Assembly (NCBI RefSeq): GCF_010730055.1
Contig: NZ_AP022575.1
Coordinates: forward strand, 868,001 to 932,000
Direction: 5' to 3'
Length of the DNA stretch: 64,000 nt
Source of the DNA: Mycobacterium shinjukuense
GTDB taxonomy: Bacteria; Actinomycetota; Actinomycetes; Mycobacteriales; Mycobacteriaceae
Shown here: positions 16,034-23,824 of the stretch, in pieces
How the letters are laid out: every line of letters begins with the position of its first letter
How positions within the stretch are numbered: the stretch's first letter is position 1
The notes under the pieces: model-generated
Database searches by the model: none
Told to the model about the DNA's origin: nothing
The model's input: the letters and a program-made list of their open reading frames with translations, nothing else
Translations under genes and position numbers: made by a program

Positions 16034-17476
16034 ATGCCTCGATTCGTCGATCGAGTCGTCATCCACACCCGAGCGGGTTCCGGCGGTAACGGCTGCGCGT
16101 CGGTCCGTCGGGAGAAATTCAAGCCGCTGGGCGGCCCCGACGGCGGCAACGGCGGCCGCGGCGGCAGCGTCGTCTTTGTGGTGGACCCGCAGGTGCACAC
16201 GCTGCTTGATTTCCACTTCCATCCGCATATCACCGCGCCGTCAGGCAAACAGGGGATGGGCAACCATCGCGACGGCGCCGCGGGCGCGGACCTGGAGGTC
16301 AAGGTTCCCGACGGCACCGTGGTGCTGGACGAAAACGGCAGGTTGCTGGCCGACCTGGTGGGCGCTGGCGCCCGTTTTGAAGCCGCCCGCGGCGGCCGCG
16401 GCGGCCTGGGCAATGCGGCGCTGGCGTCGCGCGCCCGCAAGGCCCCCGGTTTCGCCTTGCTCGGCGAGCCGGGCCAGTCCCGCGACCTCACCCTGGAGCT
16501 CAAGACGGTCGCCGACGTCGGGCTGATCGGATTCCCGTCGGCCGGAAAGTCGTCGCTGGTCTCGGCCATCTCGGCGGCCAAACCCAAGATCGCCGACTAT
16601 CCGTTCACCACCCTGGTGCCCAACCTGGGCGTGGTCGCCGCCGGCGAGCATGCGTTCACCGTGGCCGATGTGCCCGGTTTGATCCCGGGCGCATCCGAGG
16701 GCCGCGGTCTGGGCCTGGACTTCCTGCGGCACGTTGAGCGCTGCGCGGTGCTGGTGCATGTGGTGGATTGCGCGACCGCTGAACCCGGCCGCGACCCCAT
16801 CTCCGATATCGACGCGCTGGAAGCCGAGCTGGCCGCCTACACACCCACCCTGCAGGGCGACGCCGCGCTCAGCGACCTCACCGAGCGGCCCCGGGCGGTG
16901 GTGCTCAACAAGATCGACGTCCCATCGGCTCGCGAGCTGGCCGAATTCGTCCGCGACGAGATCGAGCGGCGCGGCTGGCCGGTGTACTGCGTGTCGACGG
17001 TCACCCGGGAAAACCTGCAGCCGTTGACCTTTGGGCTGTGGCAGATGATCGCGGAGCACCACGCGGCGCGACCGAAACCAGTGGCGCGCCGGCCGGTGAT
17101 CCGTCCGGTTCCGGTGGACGACCGCGGCTTCACGGTCGAGCCCGACCGGCAGGGCGGCTTTGTCGTCACCGGAGCCCGGCCCGAGCGCTGGGTCGGGCAG
17201 ACCGACTTCGACAATGACGAGGCCGTCGGCTATCTCGCCGATCGACTGGCGCGCCTGGGTGTCGAGGACGAGCTAGTGCGGCTTGGCGCCCGACCGGGGT
17301 GCGCGGTGACCATCGGCGAGATGACGTTCGATTGGGAGCCGCAGACCCCTGCCGGCGATCAGGTCCCGACGTCTGGCCGGGGCACCGATGCGCGGTTGGG
17401 CCGTACCGAGCGGGTCAGGGCCGGTGAACGCAAGGCCGCCCGCGGTCAGCGTCGTGAGCGTGGCGACGACCGATGA
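16034..17476 (+). CDS. obg: GTPase Obg
   Basis: An essential ribosome-assembly and stress GTPase of 480 residues (Rv2440c homologue). The Gly-rich Obg fold fills residues 1-159 (GGPDGGNGGRGGSVV). The G domain follows: G1 GFPSAGKSSL near 165, G3 DVPGLIPGASEGRGLG, G4 NKIDV. The OCT domain is at about 355-430, and the last 30 residues are basic. The ATG at 16034 is preceded by AAGGAAC. The stop overlaps the proB ATG (ATGA), so obg and proB are coupled. Confidence 0.96.
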   Translation: MPRFVDRVVIHTRAGSGGNGCASVRREKFKPLGGPDGGNGGRGGSVVFVVDPQVHTLLDFHFHPHITAPSGKQGMGNHRDGAAGADLEVKVPDGTVVLDENGRLLADLVGAGARFEAARGGRGGLGNAALASRARKAPGFALLGEPGQSRDLTLELKTVADVGLIGFPSAGKSSLVSAISAAKPKIADYPFTTLVPNLGVVAAGEHAFTVADVPGLIPGASEGRGLGLDFLRHVERCAVLVHVVDCATAEPGRDPISDIDALEAELAAYTPTLQGDAALSDLTERPRAVVLNKIDVPSARELAEFVRDEIERRGWPVYCVSTVTRENLQPLTFGLWQMIAEHHAARPKPVARRPVIRPVPVDDRGFTVEPDRQGGFVVTGARPERWVGQTDFDNDEAVGYLADRLARLGVEDELVRLGARPGCAVTIGEMTFDWEPQTPAGDQVPTSGRGTDARLGRTERVRAGERKAARGQRRERGDDR

Positions 17477-18711
17477 TCAGCCGGCACCGAGAAGCCATCC
17501 GGACGGCACGCAGCCTCGTCGTCAAGGTCGGGACCACCGCGCTGACCACGCCGTCGGGGCTGTTCGACGCCGGCCGGCTAGCCGACCTCGCCGACGCGAT
17601 CGAGGGGCGGATGAAGGCCGGATCGGACGTCGTCATCGTGTCTTCGGGCGCCATCGCCGCCGGCCTCGAGCCGCTCGGGTTGTCGCGGCGCCCAAGGGAT
17701 TTGGCGACCAAACAGGCGGCGGCCAGCGTTGGGCAGGTCGCGTTGGTGAATGCGTGGAGCGCGGCTTTCGCGCGCTATGGCCGCACGGTAGGGCAGGTGC
17801 TGCTGAGCGCGCACGATGTTTCGATGCGGGTGCAGCACACCAATGCCCAGCGCACCCTGGACCGGTTGCGGGCGCTGCATGCGGTGGCGATCGTCAACGA
17901 GAACGATACCGTGGCCACCAACGAGATTCGGTTCGGTGACAACGATCGACTGTCGGCGCTGGTGGCCCACTTGGTGGGCGCGGACGCTTTGGTCTTGCTG
18001 TCCGATATCGACGGTCTCTACCAGGCCGACCCACGCAAGAAGGGCTCGGTGCCTCCCAGGTTCATCGCCGAGGTGACGGGGCTCGCCGACCTCGAGGGTG
18101 TGGTTGCCGGCCGAAGTAGCCACCTGGGCAGCGGGGGAATGGCGTCCAAGGTGTCGTCGGCGTTGCTGGCCGCCGACGCGGGGGTGCCCGTGTTGGTTGC
18201 CCCCGCGGCCGACGCGGCGACGGCCCTCACCGACGCCTCGGTGGGCACGGTGTTTGCCGCACGGCCCCAACGCATGTCGGCGCGCCGGTTTTGGGTGCGC
18301 CATGCCGCCGAGTCCGCCGGTTCGTTGACTTTGGACGAGGGTGCGGTGCGCGCCGTGGTGCGCCACCGCCGGTCGTTGCTGCCGGCCGGCATCACGGCGG
18401 TGTCGGGCAAGTTTTTCGGCGGCGATGTCGTCGAACTCTGGGGACCCGACTCGGCCCTGGTGGCCCGTGGCGTGGTCGCCTACGACGCCGCCGAACTCGC
18501 CACCATGATCGGCCGGTCGACCTCGGAGCTGCCCGGCGAGCTGCGCAGGCCCGCGGTGCACGCCGACGACCTGGTTGCGGTGTCGGCGAGGTGGCCGGTC
18601 AGCGGACCCGGCGCTTCGTCAGTTCGCCAGCCAGCCGCGCCAACAAGTCTGAGCAGCCACCGTCGACCTGGACGCTGGCCAGGTGGTCGCCGCGGGTCGG
18701 AGCCCGGTTGA
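17473..18711 (+). CDS. proB: Glutamate 5-kinase, with a 3' extension
   Basis: The first enzyme of proline synthesis, phosphorylating the gamma-carboxylate of glutamate. The amino-acid kinase domain (1 to about 260) contains VVKVGTTALTTPSG, VSSGAIAAGLEPLG and INENDTVATNEI-like VNENDTVATNEI. The PUA domain (about 280-368) contains LPAGITAVSGKFFGGDVV. The family ends near HADDLVAVSA (residue 372; Rv2439c is about 376). Here the frame continues to 412 because the usual stop is absent. The added 40 residues are antisense to the end of a decayed sirtuin gene. The tail (RWPVSGPGASSV...) looks non-native. Confidence 0.93.
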   Translation: MISRHREAIRTARSLVVKVGTTALTTPSGLFDAGRLADLADAIEGRMKAGSDVVIVSSGAIAAGLEPLGLSRRPRDLATKQAAASVGQVALVNAWSAAFARYGRTVGQVLLSAHDVSMRVQHTNAQRTLDRLRALHAVAIVNENDTVATNEIRFGDNDRLSALVAHLVGADALVLLSDIDGLYQADPRKKGSVPPRFIAEVTGLADLEGVVAGRSSHLGSGGMASKVSSALLAADAGVPVLVAPAADAATALTDASVGTVFAARPQRMSARRFWVRHAAESAGSLTLDEGAVRAVVRHRRSLLPAGITAVSGKFFGGDVVELWGPDSALVARGVVAYDAAELATMIGRSTSELPGELRRPAVHADDLVAVSARWPVSGPGASSVRQPAAPTSLSSHRRPGRWPGGRRGSEPG

Positions 18712-19031
18712 TGATCGCCACCGGGATGTCCAGGGGCCAGCGCGGCGCGGCTGGTGAGGTAGCCGCAGCCTAGGCAGGTCACGTGCGCATACGTGCCGTG
18801 CAGGTTGACCACGTTTCGGCTGCCGGCCTTGGTGTGCAGCAGGTCGACGCTCTGGGTGATCACGCCGGTGACCACGCCGGCGCGCTCCAGCTCGGTCAGC
18901 GCCCGGTGTCCGGCGTTGGGAACCGTGTCGGCCATGTGCCGCCAGCCGACGTGGTTGCGCGCCCGGTACCGCTGCCGGAACAGCGGGTCCGACGTGAACT
19001 GGCGGATTGTCATGGGGTTGCTGGGCGGGGG
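18599..19031 (-). pseudogene. Decayed Sir2-family NAD-dependent deacylase gene
   Basis: Minus-strand translation gives sirtuin blocks: PPPSNPMTIRQFTSDP, then NAGHRAL, VVTGVITQSVDLLHTKAGS, NLHGTYAHVTCLGCGYL. This holds the catalytic His (LHG) and the first zinc pair CxxC. The N-terminal NAD-binding GAGIS segment is missing and the usual QNVD is QSVD. Near 18735 the frame jumps past about 95 residues, including the second zinc pair, to the sirtuin C-terminus: IPVAIINRAPTRGDHLASVQ, then VDGGCSDLLARLAGELT. The last codons overlap the proB extension. It cannot encode a working enzyme. M. tuberculosis has only a small ORF, Rv2438A, in this gap. Confidence 0.85.
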
Positions 19032-19110
19032 ACGCCACGCAACCGAGCGTAGGCATTCGTGCACCCCCCGGCACCCGATCTTGACCGTCGGGACGCGACA
19101 ATAGGGGGCA

Positions 19111-21153
19111 ATGAACTTTTATTCCGCCTACCGACATGGGTTCGTGCGGGTGGCCGCGTGCACGCACCACACCACGATCGGCGACCCGGCGGCCAACGCC
19201 GTTTCCATCCTCGGGTTGGCGCGCGCCTGCCACGACGACGGAGCGGCGCTGGCGGTCTTTCCCGAGCTGACGCTGTCGGGTTACTCCATCGAGGACGTGT
19301 TGCTGCAGGACGCCCTGCTGGCCGCCGTCGAGGACGCCCTGCTCGACATCGTCGCGGCCTCCGCGCAGCTGTTGCCGGTTATGGTGGTCGGTGCGCCGCT
19401 GCGGCACCGGCATCGCATCTACAACACCGCGGTCGTCATCCACCGCGGCACCGTGCTCGGTGTGTCCCCGAAGTCGTATCTGCCCACCTACCGCGAGTTC
19501 TACGAGCGACGCCAGGTCGCACCCGGCGACGGCGAGCGCGGCACCATTCGCATCGGCGCTACCGAGGCGCCGTTCGGCCCGGACCTGCTCTTCGCGGCGT
19601 CCGACGTCCCCGGGTTCGTGCTGCACGTCGAAATCTGTGAGGACATGTTCGTGCCGGTGCCTCCCAGCGCCGAGGCGGCGCTGGCGGGTGCGACCGTGTT
19701 GGCCAACCTGTCCGGCAGCCCGATCACCATCGGCCGCGCCGAGGATCGCCGCCTGCTGGCGCGCTCGGCGTCGGCGCGCTGCCTGGCCGCCTATGTCTAT
19801 GCCGCCGCGGGCGAGGGCGAGTCGACGACGGACCTGGCCTGGGACGGCCAGACGATGATCTGGGAGAACGGGGCGCTGCTCGCGCAGTCCGAGCGGTTTC
19901 CCCGCGGGGAGCGTCGCAGCGTGGCCGACGTCGACACCGAGTTGCTTCGCTCGGAGCGGCTGCGGATGGGCACCTTCGACGACAACCGGCGCCACCACCG
20001 GGCATTGGCGGAGGCGTTCCGCCGCATCGAGTTTCGGCTAGACCCGCCCGAGCACGACATCGGACTGCTGCGGGCGGTTGAGCGGTTTCCGTTCGTGCCG
20101 GCCGATTCGCGCCGGCTGCAACAGGATTGCTACGAGGCGTACAACATCCAGGTGTCCGGCCTGGAACAACGACTACGGGCGCTGGACTACCCGAAGGTGG
20201 TGATCGGTGTTTCCGGGGGGCTGGACTCGACCCACGCACTGATCGTGGCGGCCCGGGCCATGGATCGCGAAAATCGTCCGCGCAGCGACATTCTGGCGTT
20301 CACGCTGCCCGGGTTTGCCACCGGGGAGCACACCAAGAACAACGCGGTCAGGCTGGCCCGTGCGTTGGGCGTCACGTTCGAGGAAATCGACATCCGCCAG
20401 ACGGCCCGGCTGATGCTCGACGAGATCGGCCATCCGTTCGCACGTGGTGAGGAGGTCTACGACGTCACCTTCGAGAACGTCCAGGCCGGCCTGCGCACCG
20501 ACTACCTGTTCCGGTTGGCGAACCAGCGCGGCGGCATCGTGCTGGGCACCGGCGACCTGTCGGAGCTGGCGCTGGGCTGGTCGACGTACGGCGTCGGCGA
20601 CCAGATGTCGCACTACAACGTCAACGCCGGGGTGCCCAAAACGCTGATCCAGCACCTGATCCGCTGGGTCATATCGGCGGGCGAATTCGACGAGCAGGTG
20701 GGCGAGGTGCTGCAGTCGGTGCTTGACACCGAGATCACCCCCGAACTGATACCCACCGGTGAGGAAGAGGAACTGCAAAGCAGCGAGGCGAAGATAGGAC
20801 CGTTTGCGCTGCAGGACTTCTCGCTGTTTTGGGTGCTGCGCTACGGATTCCGGCCGTCCAAGATCGCGTTCCTGGCCTGGCACGCGTGGAGTGATCCTGG
20901 CCGCGGCGTGTGGCCGCCCGGTTTCCCCGAGACCAAACGCCCGTCCTATTCGCTGGCCGAGATCCGGCGTTGGCTGCAGATTTTCGTCCAGCGGTTCTAC
21001 TCGTTCAGCCAGTTCAAGCGTTCGGCATTGCCCAACGGCCCCAAGGTCTCCCACGGTGGCTCGTTGTCGCCGCGGGGGGACTGGCGCGCCCCGTCGGATA
21101 TGTCGGCACGAACCTGGCTCGACGAGATCGAGCGCGAGGTGCCGGGGCGCTAG
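19111..21153 (+). CDS. nadE: Glutamine-dependent NAD+ synthetase
   Basis: An essential 680-residue enzyme that amidates nicotinic acid adenine dinucleotide using ammonia channelled from glutamine (Rv2438c homologue). The N-terminal nitrilase-type glutaminase has the Glu-Lys-Cys triad: FPELTLSGYS (Glu near 52), PKSYLPTYREFY (Lys near 121) and HVEICEDMFVP (Cys near 176). The C-terminal synthetase has the P-loop VIGVSGGLDSTHAL near 363. The start MNFYSAYRHGFVRVAACTHH matches the family start. The enzyme forms a homo-octamer in M. tuberculosis. No operon partner is nearby. Confidence 0.97.
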   Translation: MNFYSAYRHGFVRVAACTHHTTIGDPAANAVSILGLARACHDDGAALAVFPELTLSGYSIEDVLLQDALLAAVEDALLDIVAASAQLLPVMVVGAPLRHRHRIYNTAVVIHRGTVLGVSPKSYLPTYREFYERRQVAPGDGERGTIRIGATEAPFGPDLLFAASDVPGFVLHVEICEDMFVPVPPSAEAALAGATVLANLSGSPITIGRAEDRRLLARSASARCLAAYVYAAAGEGESTTDLAWDGQTMIWENGALLAQSERFPRGERRSVADVDTELLRSERLRMGTFDDNRRHHRALAEAFRRIEFRLDPPEHDIGLLRAVERFPFVPADSRRLQQDCYEAYNIQVSGLEQRLRALDYPKVVIGVSGGLDSTHALIVAARAMDRENRPRSDILAFTLPGFATGEHTKNNAVRLARALGVTFEEIDIRQTARLMLDEIGHPFARGEEVYDVTFENVQAGLRTDYLFRLANQRGGIVLGTGDLSELALGWSTYGVGDQMSHYNVNAGVPKTLIQHLIRWVISAGEFDEQVGEVLQSVLDTEITPELIPTGEEEELQSSEAKIGPFALQDFSLFWVLRYGFRPSKIAFLAWHAWSDPGRGVWPPGFPETKRPSYSLAEIRRWLQIFVQRFYSFSQFKRSALPNGPKVSHGGSLSPRGDWRAPSDMSARTWLDEIEREVPGR

Positions 21154-21193
21154 CTGTCAGCGCACGGGCTGGCCCGCTCCCCCCGCCGCCGGC

Positions 21194-21649
21194 TCACCCG
21201 TCGCGGTTGACTTCGGGCATGTCATGCCGGACCACCCGCACCTTGCCATGCGCCAGGCAGGCAGCGTACCCGTGGTATTTGCCATACAGCTCCCACGCGG
21301 TGATGCGGTCGTCCGGGCGCACGTCGATCCGGTGGCCATCGGAGAATTCGAGGTGGAGATGTCCGGTGTCGTACCAGACAGCGCCGGTGCACGTTGTCCC
21401 GGCGAAATCGAACAGCGGACGTTCCTGGTCGGCGGGGTCGTTCGGGTCGATCTCGACGACCTCGGTGGGCAAGGTTTTGACGGCCGGCAGGGTCAGGCGT
21501 ATCGGCGCCGCAATGACAAGCTCGTTGTAATCCTCGAAATTCAGCACCAGCCCGTCGCGGAACATGATCCGCTGTAGCGCGCAGCCCTCCAGCCACCGCT
21601 TGATCTGTTGGGCCATATGTTCACTGTGGTCGCGATTTGTCATCCGCAC
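21194..21649 (-). CDS. DUF6188-like hypothetical protein
   Basis: A hypothetical protein of up to 151 residues. The core RWLEGCALQRIMFRDGLVLN and NELVIAAPIRLTLP looks like the DUF6188 family of small actinobacterial cytosolic proteins, of unknown function. No signal peptide, membrane segment or catalytic motif is visible. The start is uncertain: ATGs at 21649, 21643 and 21616 (MAQQIKRWLEG) are all in frame, and the last gives the best conserved N-terminus. It converges on nadE with a 40-base gap. Confidence 0.65.
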   Translation of the reverse strand: MRMTNRDHSEHMAQQIKRWLEGCALQRIMFRDGLVLNFEDYNELVIAAPIRLTLPAVKTLPTEVVEIDPNDPADQERPLFDFAGTTCTGAVWYDTGHLHLEFSDGHRIDVRPDDRITAWELYGKYHGYAACLAHGKVRVVRHDMPEVNRDG

Positions 21650-21779
21650 AAGTGCCGAAAGCCGCAGTTCGCCAAGGTGAGGCGGGTCGGGCCGCAGTCA
21701 GGTGTTGCTGACGCAGTCGGCCGACGAGCTGGAAAGCGTCGACGGATGGACGTTCGCCCACGGCGTGCGGGCACGCTCG

Positions 21780-22400
21780 TTAGCGTATCAACCCGACACC
21801 CGGAATGAACCGGCCCACTGTGGTGCAGTAGGTGCGGTAGGCATCGCCGTGTGTCCGTAGTAGGTAGGGTTCCTCCACACGGCGAACATGCACCTCGATC
21901 GCGGCAATGAGCACGACAAACCCGGCCCAAGCAACGAGATTCGGTGTCACCAGCGCGATCCCCAGAGCAAACGTGAACATGGCGGTGTAGATGGGATTGC
22001 GAACCCACCCGAACGGTCCGGTGGTCACCAGGGTGGTGGTTTCCTGCTCGTCTACGCCGATCCGCCACGAATCGCCCAGCGCGAGCTGCGCGTAGACCGT
22101 CGCCGCGATACCGACTGAGGCAACCATTATTCCGGCGACTTGGATCCAGGTCGCGCGCATGATCGCAAGCGGTTCAACAACATGGGCCCACTGTAGGATC
22201 GGCGCGCTGGCTGCTACCAACAGCGCCACTACGAATCCCACCGCGCCAAACCATTCCGGGGAACCGATCCGAGCGCTGACGCGACGAAAGCCGCTCGATC
22301 CGGTGCGGTGGTATTGCAGCCAGCTGCGCCAACCGAATCCGAGCACAATGAAAATCGCCAGCAACGCGATGGCGATGCTGGCCGCGGTGGTCGCCGGCAT
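21780..22400 (-). CDS. Isoprenylcysteine carboxyl methyltransferase-family membrane protein
   Basis: A 206-residue membrane protein with about five hydrophobic segments. The ICMT/PEMT-type C-terminus is clear: WRIGVDEQETTTLVTTGPFG, then WVRNPIYTAM and EEPYLLRTHGDAYRTYC, followed by GRFIPG. In this family the C-terminal half binds S-adenosylmethionine and methylates a lipid-like or prenylated acceptor. The bacterial substrate is unknown. It corresponds by position to Rv2437, which I recall as shorter. Its ATG overlaps the rbsK stop (ATGA), so it is the second gene of an rbsK operon. Confidence 0.8.
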   Translation of the reverse strand: MPATTAASIAIALLAIFIVLGFGWRSWLQYHRTGSSGFRRVSARIGSPEWFGAVGFVVALLVAASAPILQWAHVVEPLAIMRATWIQVAGIMVASVGIAATVYAQLALGDSWRIGVDEQETTTLVTTGPFGWVRNPIYTAMFTFALGIALVTPNLVAWAGFVVLIAAIEVHVRRVEEPYLLRTHGDAYRTYCTTVGRFIPGVGLIR

Positions 22401-23269
22401 CAGCTTCTCCCGTCATCAAGTGCGTTGATCGCTTCGGCATCGGGTGCGCAGTCACCTGCGCCGGGCACTAGCGTCGCCAACGCGCCTGCCGCGCAGGCTA
22501 GCCGCAATGCGCGCCGTCGTTCGGCCGCGGAAGCAGGGTCCCGCGGCCAATTCGCGGCCAATACTCCAGCGAACACGTCGCCGGCCCCAGTGGTATCGAC
22601 CGCCGTCACTGCGGGCGTAGGCAGCTCGAACTCGCCATCAGCACCGACATAGCGGACGCCGCGCGCGCCCTGAGTAACCACGAAGTGGGTTGGCCGCCAG
22701 GACCATTCGCTCGCCTCGGGCTCGTTTGCGATCACCACGTCGGTGACGGCCGCCAGTTGCGCCAGTTGCTTCGTATCGTGGCCGGCCGGGGACGCGTTGA
22801 CCATGACGACCGCACCGGCCGCACGAGCCGCTCGTGCCGCCGTCAAGACCGTTGCCAGCGGAATTTCGAGCTGGGTCAGCAACACGTCGCAGCCGGCGAC
22901 CAGCGCCGGTGGCATCGTCAGTCCCGCGTTGGCGCCCGGTGCCACAATGATGCAGTTTTCGGCGCCGGCATCGACCATGATGATCGCCGTCCCACTCGGT
23001 CCGGGCACGGTGATGGCCCCGTCCAGCCCGACGCCATTAGTTTGCAGGTGCGCCCGCAATTGGTCGGCGGCAGGGTCGTTGCCGAACGCGCCGACGAACT
23101 GCACCCACGCACCCGCCCGAGCGGCGGCCACCGCCTGATTGCCGCCCTTGCCGCCGGGCGCGCAGCTCGATGACGACGCCAGTACGGTCTCGCCCGGGCG
23201 CGGCAGGTTGGGCACCTGGAATGTCAGGTCCATGTTCACGCTGCCCACCACGCAGACGCGCGTTGCCAT
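22400..23269 (-). CDS. rbsK: Ribokinase
   Basis: A PfkB-family sugar kinase of 289 residues (Rv2436 homologue) that phosphorylates ribose to ribose 5-phosphate. Signatures are VVGSVNMDLTFQVPNLPRPG at the N-terminus, CAPGGKGGNQAVAAARAGA (PfkB signature 1) and AVDTTGAGDVFAGVLAANW near residue 235 (signature 2, with the catalytic Asp). No ribose transporter genes are nearby, so the sugar source is unclear. It overlaps the methyltransferase-like gene by one base at its stop. Confidence 0.9.
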   Translation of the reverse strand: MATRVCVVGSVNMDLTFQVPNLPRPGETVLASSSSCAPGGKGGNQAVAAARAGAWVQFVGAFGNDPAADQLRAHLQTNGVGLDGAITVPGPSGTAIIMVDAGAENCIIVAPGANAGLTMPPALVAGCDVLLTQLEIPLATVLTAARAARAAGAVVMVNASPAGHDTKQLAQLAAVTDVVIANEPEASEWSWRPTHFVVTQGARGVRYVGADGEFELPTPAVTAVDTTGAGDVFAGVLAANWPRDPASAAERRRALRLACAAGALATLVPGAGDCAPDAEAINALDDGRS

Positions 23270-23497
23270 TCCACCGAGGGTAGTGGCCCGTCATCGTCTG
23301 GTTGACGGTCATCGACGGTTGTTGGGCGGCTTTGAGACTTCGGGGGAGTTGGTGACGAGGGGTTCCGGGGGCGTGGTCGGGTTTGCCGCGCCGCCTCCGC
23401 TGCGGCGCTTCCTGTTACGTGACGCCTGGCCAGGTGCCCGAGTCCGGCGGCCAGCACGACCTCGACGTCGGCCGCCGGTCTTTGTAATCCCTTGTGA

Positions 23498-23735
23498 TGG
23501 AGTACCCGCGAACAGGTCGTCGAGGTCTTCGATCCGCTCGATGCCGACCTGGACCGCTTGTGCGAGTAGTCCTTTGACGCGTTCACCGCCCCCGAACGAT
23601 TGCGGGCCCTGCAGCGGCTGGAGTGCCTGGCGCGCCGGTTGCCGGTGGCCCAGCACGCGTCGATCGATCAGCTCGCCGCGTAGGCCAGCGAGACCGAGCT
23701 GGGCAGCGCGCTGTGCCGCAGCCTCATCGCAGCGG
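23498..23735 (+). pseudogene. 13E12/DUF222-family 5' remnant
   Basis: One frame reads WSTREQVVEVFDPLDADLDR, then LCE, a TAG at 23567, SFDAFTAPERLRALQRLECL, then ARRLPVAQHASIDQLAA and a second TAG at 23681. This is the N-terminal region of the DUF222/HNH family, known in M. tuberculosis as the 13E12 repeat family. The start codon is gone, two stops interrupt it and homology fades near 23735. The rest of the 555-base gap (23270-23824) holds nothing else I can name. Confidence 0.8.
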
Positions 23736-23824
23736 GTGGCTGTACGCCAAACGCGATTATCCTAAGGTCCGCGCGTTAGTCTGCTCGGTGCGTCGGAACA
23801 ACCCATCGACCGGAAGGAATGCGA

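Noticed and set aside
23139..23765. A 208-residue plus-strand ORF across the rbsK start and the following gap
   Set aside because: Its first part is antisense to rbsK and its second part is the wrong frame of the 13E12 remnant.
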